Source: Kitasatospora sp. NBC_00374
GTDB taxonomy: Bacteria > Actinomycetota > Actinomycetes > Streptomycetales > Streptomycetaceae
DNA length: 64,000 nt
Assembly: GCF_041434935.1 (NCBI RefSeq)
Contig: NZ_CP107964.1
Coordinates: 1,240,001 to 1,304,000, forward strand
Direction: 5' to 3'
Made by a program: the position numbers and the translations under genes. Positions 43,339 to 49,999 of the stretch are shown here, piece by piece; within the stretch, counting starts at the first letter, position 1, and the number at the start of each line of letters is the position of its first letter. The notes beneath the pieces were generated by a model that had not been told where the DNA came from, did not search any database, and saw only the letters and a list, made by a program, of their open reading frames with translations.

Positions 43339-44193
43339 TCAGGCCAGGGGAACGACGGCGACCGGACAGTGGGCGTGGTGGACGACGGCCTGGCTCACCG
43401 AGCCGAGTCGGCTGAAGGGTCTCTCCGGTTTCCCGTGGCGGCCCACCACGACGAGTTGGTGCGACTTCGACAGGGCCACCAGGTGTTTCGCTGGCCCGGA
43501 CCGTACGGCCTCCTCCTCGACCGGCACACCGGGGTACTTCTCCTGCCATCCGGCCATGATCTCGGCGAGGAGCCGCTGCTCCTCCCCGGCCACGTGGCCC
43601 GACTCGTACACGGGCGGCAGCGCATGGCCCGGCCCGAGGACGAGCGGGTAGCTCCAGGCATGGACCGCGCGAAGCGGCAGGCCGCGTCGGAGGGCGCTGT
43701 CGAAGGCGAACTCGAGGAGCCCCTCGGACGGTTCACGCCCCTCCACGCCGACCGCGACGCCGTCCGTCGCCCCGGCGCCGGTTGCCCGGACGACGACGAC
43801 CGGGCAGGCGGCGTGCGCGGCGACGTGCAGACTCGTGGAACCGACGAGCAGTTCGTGGAACCCGCCGGATCCCCGCGAGCCCACCACGAGCAGGCCGGCC
43901 GCGGCGCTGAGTGCGACCAGTGCCTCACGCGGGCTCGAATCCACGACCCCGCTGCTGATCTCCACATCCGGGTGCCGGGCGGCGACCCGCTCGGCGAGCA
44001 CCCGCAGCGCTTCCTCGCCCGCTCGCCTGGCGGCCTGTGCGTCCAGCGACTCCGGTGCCTGATCCGGCTCCCACAGCCAGGCGTGGACGAGGTGCAGGCG
44101 CATCCCCCGGGACTGGGCCTCGTCCGCGGCCCAGTCGACGGCCTCACCTGCGCTCGCGGGATCGTCGACCCCGACGATCACTGGATGTGTCAT
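43339..44193 (-). CDS. Universal stress protein, two domains
   Basis: 284 residues. First domain: PVIVGVDDPASAGEAVDWAA ... LLVVGSRGSGGFHELLVGST ... HAACPVVVVRA. Second: VAVGVEGREPSEGLLEFAFD ... QLVVVGRHGKPERPFSRLGS ... HAHCPVAVVPLA. Both have the GxxGxxx(G/S) ATP-loop pattern, weaker in the second. Such tandem USPs (like Rv2623) bind ATP and slow growth in hypoxia. ATG 44193. It lies downstream of the OsdK-like kinase gene, same strand, with a perfect 18-base palindrome between them. Confidence 0.93.
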   Translation of the reverse strand: MTHPVIVGVDDPASAGEAVDWAADEAQSRGMRLHLVHAWLWEPDQAPESLDAQAARRAGEEALRVLAERVAARHPDVEISSGVVDSSPREALVALSAAAGLLVVGSRGSGGFHELLVGSTSLHVAAHAACPVVVVRATGAGATDGVAVGVEGREPSEGLLEFAFDSALRRGLPLRAVHAWSYPLVLGPGHALPPVYESGHVAGEEQRLLAEIMAGWQEKYPGVPVEEEAVRSGPAKHLVALSKSHQLVVVGRHGKPERPFSRLGSVSQAVVHHAHCPVAVVPLA

Positions 44194-44244
44194 GACGTGC
44201 TCCTTCGCTCCCCCCGACTGCCGCTTTCATTCTGGCCTCCTTCC

Positions 44245-44262
44245 TGCCCGGGCGCCCGGGCA
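44245..44262. promoter_or_regulatory. Perfect palindrome upstream of the USP gene
   Basis: TGCCCGGGCGCCCGGGCA, self-complementary over 18 bases, 52-69 bases before the USP start at 44193. It differs from the GGGCCG-N2-CGGCCC motif and may be a second type of operator or an element of secondary structure. Confidence 0.5.
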
Positions 44263-44429
44263 GCACCTGCCCGGACGGCGGCCCCGGATGTGAGGTCGGG
44301 CCGGATCCGCGAGGGTGCCCTTCATGCCTCCGCCCGGTCCGCCGGACCCGGCCCGGATGCACTCACCGTTCCGCACGCCGCCCCTGCGGGCCTTGAGGCT
44401 TCCAGGCCTGTTCGAGGACCGTTGGACCC

Positions 44430-46172
44430 TCATCCTGTCCGGCGCTGCGCTGGGGGAAGCGGCACCCGCCACACCAGCCGGGTCCCGCCGTCGGGTCCCG
44501 CTCCGGCCCGGAAGCTCCCGCCGAGGTGCTTCGCCCGCTCCGCGAGGTTCGCGAGCCCGCTGCGCGGCCCGGCCTGCGGGAGGCCGACGCCGTCGTCGGT
44601 GACCGTCAGGTTCACTTCCCCGTCGACGCTCAGCTCCACGTCGACACGGTCGGCGCGGGCGTGGCGGACGGCGTTCGACAGCGCCTCCTCCAGCACGGCG
44701 ACCACCTCGTCGGCGACCGGCGGCGGCACCCGGAGATCCAGCAGCCCTTCCGTCCTGAGCGCGGGGGCGAAGCCGAGGCCCGCGGCGGCCCGGTCGACCG
44801 CACCGGTCACCCTGGCCCGCAGCCCGTGGGCGGCCGGTCCCTGCTCCCTGGCCCGCAGCCCGAAGATGCTCGAACGGATCGTCCGCACCGTCTCGTCGAG
44901 GTCGTCGATGGCGCGCAGCACCCGGTCCGACGCCTCGGGGTGGTCGATGAAGCGAGTGGCGCCCTGCAGGGTCATGCCGGTCGCGAACAGCCGCTGGATC
45001 GCCAGGTCGTGGAGGTCCCGGGCGATCCGGTCGCGTTCCTCCAGCAGCGCGACCTGCTCGGAGTCCCGGCGGCGCTCGGCCAGCTCCATCGCCAGGGCGG
45101 CCTGCCCCGCGAAACCCGCCAGCGGGCCGGACTCCTCCGGCCCGAAGACCCGCTTGCCCACGGCCCGGGCCAGCATCAGCACCCCGCGAACGCCGCCTTC
45201 GACTGTCCCGATGGGCACGGCCACGGCCGGCCCGAGGCCGGCCCACCGCGGCGGCCCGGCCGTGATCCTGGGGTCCCTGCGCACGTCGACGGTGCTGACC
45301 AGTCCGCCGGTCTGCACGGCGGCGCCGACGAAGGACCCCACGCGCGGCAGGACGAGCCCCCGGTGCACATCCGCGTCCAGCCCCACGGCCACCCGCACCT
45401 CCAGCGAGGCGTCGTCCGAGACGGGCAGGGCCACCACGGTGAGGTCCGCCCCGGCGATCTGGGCGGCCCGGGCGATCAGCAGGTCGAGCACCTCCTGCTG
45501 CGAACTGCCCGACAGCAGAAGGTTGGTGACCTCCGCGCTGGCCGCCAGCCAGCGCTCGCGCAGCCTGGCCCTCGTGTAGAGCCGGGCGTTGTCGATGGCC
45601 ACGCCCGCGGCCACCGCCAGGGTCGAGACGACCGCCTCGTCCTCGGCGTCGAACTCCGCGCCACCGTGCTTCTCGGTCAGGTAGAGGTTGCCGAAGATCT
45701 TGTCGCGGACCCGGATCGGCACGCCGAGGAAGCTGTGCATCGGCGGATGGTGCTCCGGCACGCCGTACGAGGACGGGTGCTCGGAGATCTCCGTCAGGCG
45801 CAGCGGCTCGGGACGGCGGATCAGCTCGCCCAGCAGGCCGTGCCCGCGTGGGAGCGGCCCGATGCGCTCGATCTGACCCTGGTCGACGCCGACGGGGATG
45901 AACTGGGAGAGCCGGTGGTCCTCACCGATGACGCCCAGCGCGCCGTACTCGGCGTCCACGAGCGAGACCGCGGCCTCCACGATGTGCTGGAGCACCTGAC
46001 CGAGGTCGAGGTCCCGGCCGACCGCGAGCACCGCCTCCAGGAGACTGTTGATGCGGTCCGTGGTGCCGCGTGCGGCGTCCAGGCGTGACTGGAGTCCGCT
46101 CAGCAGGTCGTCGAGGCTCGGCTGCGCCGGATTCCTGGGCGTGTGGCCCGGTTCCGAGGATGAGGCCACCAC
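44430..46172 (-). CDS. osdK: GAF-GAF sensor histidine kinase (OsdK/DevS-like)
   Basis: 580 residues. Two GAF domains: ~45-190 (LEAVLAVGRDLDLGQVLQHI ... HPPMHSFLGVPIRVRDKIFG NLYLTEK) and ~210-360. Then a HisKA_3 dimerisation helix with phospho-acceptor His388 in ERDRIARDLHDLAIQRLFAT, and a HATPase domain (LEEALSNAVRHARA, VTDDGVGLPQAG). Architecture and sequence match DevS/DosT and Streptomyces OsdK, which sense oxygen or NO by haem in GAF-A and phosphorylate a LuxR-type regulator. The likely partner is at 47763-48455, two genes away. GTG 46172 has GGAG upstream. Haem binding here is inferred. Confidence 0.9.
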   Translation of the reverse strand: MVASSSEPGHTPRNPAQPSLDDLLSGLQSRLDAARGTTDRINSLLEAVLAVGRDLDLGQVLQHIVEAAVSLVDAEYGALGVIGEDHRLSQFIPVGVDQGQIERIGPLPRGHGLLGELIRRPEPLRLTEISEHPSSYGVPEHHPPMHSFLGVPIRVRDKIFGNLYLTEKHGGAEFDAEDEAVVSTLAVAAGVAIDNARLYTRARLRERWLAASAEVTNLLLSGSSQQEVLDLLIARAAQIAGADLTVVALPVSDDASLEVRVAVGLDADVHRGLVLPRVGSFVGAAVQTGGLVSTVDVRRDPRITAGPPRWAGLGPAVAVPIGTVEGGVRGVLMLARAVGKRVFGPEESGPLAGFAGQAALAMELAERRRDSEQVALLEERDRIARDLHDLAIQRLFATGMTLQGATRFIDHPEASDRVLRAIDDLDETVRTIRSSIFGLRAREQGPAAHGLRARVTGAVDRAAAGLGFAPALRTEGLLDLRVPPPVADEVVAVLEEALSNAVRHARADRVDVELSVDGEVNLTVTDDGVGLPQAGPRSGLANLAERAKHLGGSFRAGAGPDGGTRLVWRVPLPPAQRRTG

Positions 46173-46352
46173 ACACTCCGTCCGTGCGAGCCGCGGCTAC
46201 CGGCGCCCCTGGGGTCCAGGCTAGATCAGCGGACCGGGGCCGTCCTTCCGGGACGACCCCATGGGGTAGGCCAACGGCTCGGTTGCGCGGTTCGTCGAGC
46301 GGGGTCACCGGTCCTCGTCCGTCGGCGGCCGCAGCCGGCCGGGGGCAGGCTC

Positions 46353-47354
46353 TCAGGGCCGGCCGGGACCGCGGTCCTCCGGGTCCAGGACGTCGGCGAC
46401 GGCCAGGCGGGGTGTCGGCGCGCCTTCCGGCCCGTAGCCCAGGCGGACGAGCACCTGCGCGTGGCCCGGGCCCTGCTGCGGGTCCCGGGCGACCCAGCGC
46501 AGCTCGGGCCACTCCATGGCCTGGTGCAGGAGCGATGCCCGTACCCGGTGCACGGTCGCGACCAGCAGCACGTGCTCCAGCGCGAGGCCGGCCCGGAGCC
46601 AGTCCACCGGGCCGTCGCCCCGGGTGGCGAGGACGGCGATGCACGGCTCGGTCTCGAACGGGGCCGGCGTCAGCGGCTCCACGGGGTGGATGGCGGAGAA
46701 GTCCCGCATCGGCATCCGCCCGGCGCTGTCCTGGGGGCCGAGCGCGGCAACGGGAATCCCGTACGCGGGGGCGTCGGGCCCCTGGATCCAGCTGCGGCTC
46801 TCCGTGCCGCGTGCGGGATCCGTGGTGTTGCGGCGCTCGGCCTCCGCGGTCAGTTGCAGCAGCCGGGCTCGCTCCTCACCGGCCGGGAAGTACAGCTGTG
46901 CCTCCTCCGCCCGTGCGGTCTCGGCGAGTTGGTCGAGGACCACGGCGGGGATCGGCTCGGCGGTGAACGGCGTTCGGATGGTGTGCCGTCGCCAGATCGC
47001 CACGTACAGTTCCTCGGTGCTGGTGAGATGCGCGTGCGACAGTTCGTCCAGCTCGACGGCGGCCAGCAGGTCGGGTTCGGCGGAGTCGGGGAGCAGCCGG
47101 ACCCGCGGCGCCCAGCCCAGCCGGCGGGCGGCGACGCGGAGGTTGAGAACCGCGGCTCCCACCGAGATGTGCAGCGCGCGCCCGTCCGGGTCGGTGACCG
47201 GCAACGAGCGCTCTCGAAGGGCCCGCACCTGGAGGGTCGAGGTGTCCGGGTCCAGCCGGAAGTGCCACGGCTGGCTGTTGTGGATGGACGGCGCGGCGAC
47301 CGCGGCGGAGAGCAGCTTCTCCAACGCGGCGGCGTCGAGGGCCAAGGTGTCCAT
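46353..47354 (-). CDS. Acg-like nitroreductase-family protein
   Basis: 333 residues. The N-terminal FMN-binding pattern is LEKLLSAAVAAPSIHNSQPW and the C-terminal half has HVLLVATVHRVRASLLHQAM and ELRWVARDPQQ. It resembles Acg (Rv2032), a DosR-controlled protein with a nitroreductase fold that binds FMN but lacks clear activity. ATG 47354 has GGGAGAACGCC upstream. It follows the SHOCT gene by 23 bases. A fragment of a second such gene is at 58075-58222. Confidence 0.9.
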   Translation of the reverse strand: MDTLALDAAALEKLLSAAVAAPSIHNSQPWHFRLDPDTSTLQVRALRERSLPVTDPDGRALHISVGAAVLNLRVAARRLGWAPRVRLLPDSAEPDLLAAVELDELSHAHLTSTEELYVAIWRRHTIRTPFTAEPIPAVVLDQLAETARAEEAQLYFPAGEERARLLQLTAEAERRNTTDPARGTESRSWIQGPDAPAYGIPVAALGPQDSAGRMPMRDFSAIHPVEPLTPAPFETEPCIAVLATRGDGPVDWLRAGLALEHVLLVATVHRVRASLLHQAMEWPELRWVARDPQQGPGHAQVLVRLGYGPEGAPTPRLAVADVLDPEDRGPGRP

Positions 47355-47377
47355 GGCGTTCTCCCGGTGTCGACGGG

Positions 47378-47653
47378 TCAGCCGGAGGCCGGCCGGGACG
47401 GGCCGGATCGCAGCGTGTCCAGGCGGTGGCGGTACTCGTCCGGGTCGATCTCGCCCCGGGCGAGGCGCTCCGCGAGCAGCTGCTCCGGCGACGGCGGCGG
47501 GGCGGGCTGCCAGTCGGGGGGGCGTTGCCGGGGCGTGCGGCCGAGGTAGCCGGTCAGGGCGAGGACGAGGGCGACCAGTACTCCGAGGAGCAGCAGCACC
47601 CCTATGGCCATCAGGCCGAGACCCCAACCGCCCATGTCGTTCCAGTACATCAT
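47378..47653 (-). CDS. SHOCT-domain membrane protein
   Basis: 91 residues. MMYWNDMGGWGLGLMAIGVL and LLLGVLVALVLALTGYLGRT form one transmembrane span; the C-terminus has SPEQLLAERLARGEIDPDEY, the SHOCT (short C-terminal) domain. Function unknown; such proteins are frequent in DosR-like islands. Start at ATG 47653 or the adjacent ATG 47650. A GGGCCG-AT-CGGCTC motif lies 75 bases upstream. First gene of an operon with the nitroreductase. Confidence 0.85.
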   Translation of the reverse strand: MMYWNDMGGWGLGLMAIGVLLLLGVLVALVLALTGYLGRTPRQRPPDWQPAPPPSPEQLLAERLARGEIDPDEYRHRLDTLRSGPSRPASG

Positions 47654-47727
47654 CGCGGGCTCCCGGTGGTGACGGCGAGGCTCGTGCCTCACTCCCCACG
47701 GTGCGCCCGGGCGCGGGACCCTGGCTT

Positions 47728-47741
47728 GGGCCGATCGGCTC
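47728..47741. promoter_or_regulatory. Inverted-repeat motif GGGCCG-AT-CGGCTC
   Basis: One mismatch from the perfect palindrome. The near edge lies 75 bases before the SHOCT start codon at 47653, the same distance as at the alcohol dehydrogenase gene. Confidence 0.5.
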
Positions 47742-47762
47742 TGGCCTGTGGGCCGGGCGGGC

Positions 47763-48455
47763 TCAATGCGACCGGGTCGGGTGCTGTTCGGTGTCGGCGT
47801 GGGCGGCGATCACGGCTGCCTGGAGCCGGCGTTCGACGCCGAGCTTGGCGAGCAGCCGCGACACGTGGTTCTTCACGGTCTTCTCGGCGAGGTAGAGCTC
47901 CCGGCCGATTTCCCGGTTGGTCTTCCCCTCCCCCACCAGCGCCAGGATCTCCCGTTCGCGCGGGGTCAGCTCGGCCAGCGCGGCATCGCTGTCGCTCTCG
48001 TCGCGGTGCCGCAGGTTCTCCATCAGCCTCCGGGTGGTGGCCGGGTCCAGCATCGACTGCCCCGATGCCACCGTGCGCACCGCGCTGACCAGGTCGGCGC
48101 CCTTGACCTGTTTCAGGACGTACCCGGCGGCACCGGCCATGATCGCGTCCAGCAGGGCGTCGTCGTCGTCGAAGGAGGTCAGCATCAGGCAGACCAGCCC
48201 CGGCATCCGGTCACGCAGCTCCCGGCAGACCGTCACCCCGTTGCCGTCCGGCAGCCGTACGTCCAGCACCGCGACCTGGGGTCGCAGGGCCGGGACCCGA
48301 GCCAGCGCCTCGGCACAGGTGCCGCCCTCGCCGACGACCTCGATGTCGGGTTCGGCCTCAAGCAGGTCCCGCACCCCGCGCCGCACCACCTCGTGATCGT
48401 CCAGCAGGAACACGCGCAGCGGCTGCCCGGCATCGCGGGCCTCGGTCACGTCCAT
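47763..48455 (-). CDS. osdR: LuxR-family response regulator (OsdR/DevR-like)
   Basis: 230 residues. Receiver: LRVFLLDDHEVVRRGVRDLL with acidic pocket Asp19-Asp20, phospho-acceptor Asp65 in VAVLDVRLPDGNG, LTSFDDDDALLDAIMAGAAG with Thr-Ser, and YVLKQ with Lys. The C-terminal LuxR HTH reads AELTPREREILALVGEGKTN then REIGRELYLAEKTVKNHVSR. It resembles Streptomyces OsdR (SCO0204) and DevR/DosR. ATG 48455 has CAGGAGACGATCG upstream. It is probably phosphorylated by the kinase at 44430 and controls much of this island. Confidence 0.9.
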   Translation of the reverse strand: MDVTEARDAGQPLRVFLLDDHEVVRRGVRDLLEAEPDIEVVGEGGTCAEALARVPALRPQVAVLDVRLPDGNGVTVCRELRDRMPGLVCLMLTSFDDDDALLDAIMAGAAGYVLKQVKGADLVSAVRTVASGQSMLDPATTRRLMENLRHRDESDSDAALAELTPREREILALVGEGKTNREIGRELYLAEKTVKNHVSRLLAKLGVERRLQAAVIAAHADTEQHPTRSH

Positions 48456-48555
48456 CGATCGTCTCCTGAAGCGGACGGCGTACACCTGCCTCGATTGTCC
48501 CCGTGCCCCGGCCCGGCCGCACAGGACGCCGGGGGCGTGGGGCCACATGACCACA

Positions 48556-48684
48556 ACCCTTCCCGCGCCACCGGCGGGAGGTGTGGGCGGGCTCGCCCAG
48601 ACGGGCTGCGACCGCGTGGGCTGGTACAGCTGGGACCGGCTGGACAACGGCGGACGGCCCGGTGCGGACCGCGTCGTCCCGCTG
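48556..48684 (+). pseudogene. Fragment of an SRPBCC-family protein
   Basis: Frame: GLAQTGCDRVGWYSWDRLDN, then GGRPGADRVVP. The WYSWDRLDNxGRPSADR motif is the mark of a common actinobacterial SRPBCC group. Both ends are missing. It lies in the 325-base gap between the osdR-like gene and the CBS remnant. Confidence 0.55.
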
Positions 48685-48780
48685 CGGCGGCACCCGCCTC
48701 ATCGAAGCGTGGCGGCCTCCTCGTGTCAGGCTGGGGCGGCAGCCCTGACGTCGACGTCCACCACTCCGAGGGACCTTCCA

Positions 48781-49140
48781 CTACTGGAGCGTGTCCAGGA
48801 CTTCCCGGAAGGTCGCATCGCGGCCCACGGCGACGACGGCGTGGGTCATCACCTCACCGACGGTGTTCCACTGGCGGTCATGGCGTGCTCCTGAGGAGAT
48901 CGGCGGGTGTGCTGCCGGGCCGGGGCCGGCACTGCCCTCTCGGAGAGCGCTGAAGGAGAGCGGCCCCAGTAGGTCGGACAGGTGCTGCGAGACATCCAGG
49001 AAGAGGTCGTCGACGGCGAGCAGCCCGACCAGGCGGTGCCTGTCCACCACGGGAAGTCGACGCACCCCGGCCCGGCGGAAGGCCCGGTAGGCGGTCTCCA
49101 GGTCGTCGGTCGCATCCACCGTGACGGCAGGCGCGGACAT
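48781..49140 (-). pseudogene. Chimera of two CBS-protein fragments
   Basis: Reverse frame: MSAPAVTVDATDDLETAYRA ... FRRAGVRRLPVVDRHRLVGL is the last CBS domain of one protein (homology reaches upstream to ~49205, EPGADPEAPVSEFM). It runs, after SALREGSAGPGPAAHPPISS, into TVGEVMTHAVVAVGRDATFR, the N-terminus of a second CBS protein, whose own ATG (with CAGGAGCACGCC) lies out of frame at ~48882, and stops at a TAG at 48781. Both original proteins are lost. If translated it would be one CBS domain plus a tail. Confidence 0.65.
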
Positions 49141-49345
49141 GAACTCGGAGACCGGAGCCTCGGGGTCGGCACCCGGTTCGGCGCGGACCTGGTTCCACGA
49201 TCCTGCAGCCAGTGGGTCCGTGTCAGCGATATTGCCTGGCCGAACTCACCAGCCTTGAAAGGCTGTTGACGCCCTGACGGACACTCTGCCACTTTGCGCG
49301 AGGAAGCAGCGGTGCGATGTGGGGAACGCATGATCAAATGAGAGC

Positions 49346-49897
49346 GTGAACAAGACAAGCGCCCCTCTGGGCCCACTGGAACGCGTCGACGGCTGCTGGG
49401 TGTTGGGGGACATCGGCCGGCCGGGCGGTGGTGCGTGGGTGGAGTTCGGCACGGACGGTCTGCACGCGCATGCGCGTGACTCCGGGGAGGAGGTGACCCC
49501 CTGGCCCCGGATCATGTCGGGGATGGCTCTGGTCCTGGGCGGCAAGTTCCCCGGCAAGAGCGGGAACTTCGCCCTGATGGGCATGCTCGGCGGCCTGCCC
49601 GGCCCCTTCCGCGGACGTGGCGGCGGCTACCTGCGCATGATGGTACGGGACCCCTACGACGACCACGCGGTGTTCTTCGACCGCCACCCGCGCTGGTACC
49701 CGCCGATGGAGCTCGTGCTCCTGGAGGAACTGCTGACGCAGACGGTCGGAGCGGGCGAGGCGCACCGGCTCGCCGACGGCGACTGGCTGGGCGGCGTGGT
49801 GGAACGGCTGACGCGGCCGCAGGGCCTGTGGACCAGGAACGGGGTGAGCGAGGTGGTGACGGCGGCACGGCAGGCCGAGCAGTCGGGGCTGTCGTAA
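49346..49897 (+). CDS. Conserved hypothetical protein
   Basis: 183 residues from GTG 49346. Begins NKTSAPLGPLERVDGCWVLG and has VEFGTDGLHAHARDSGEEVT, then PFRGRGGGYLRMMVRDPYDD and YPPMELVLLEELLTQTV. No transmembrane span and no known domain recognised. Codon bias and composition look like a real Streptomyces gene, with base usage as in its neighbours. No operon partner: the next gene is on the opposite strand. Confidence 0.65.
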   Translation: MNKTSAPLGPLERVDGCWVLGDIGRPGGGAWVEFGTDGLHAHARDSGEEVTPWPRIMSGMALVLGGKFPGKSGNFALMGMLGGLPGPFRGRGGGYLRMMVRDPYDDHAVFFDRHPRWYPPMELVLLEELLTQTVGAGEAHRLADGDWLGGVVERLTRPQGLWTRNGVSEVVTAARQAEQSGLS

Positions 49898-49999
49898 CAC
49901 CTCACAGTCGATGCCAACGGACCGGGGACCGGCGGATGGCCCGCGCGATGCCGGAATCGGCGAAGGACTCGCGCGGCGCACCGTCGAGCATGCCGTGGT

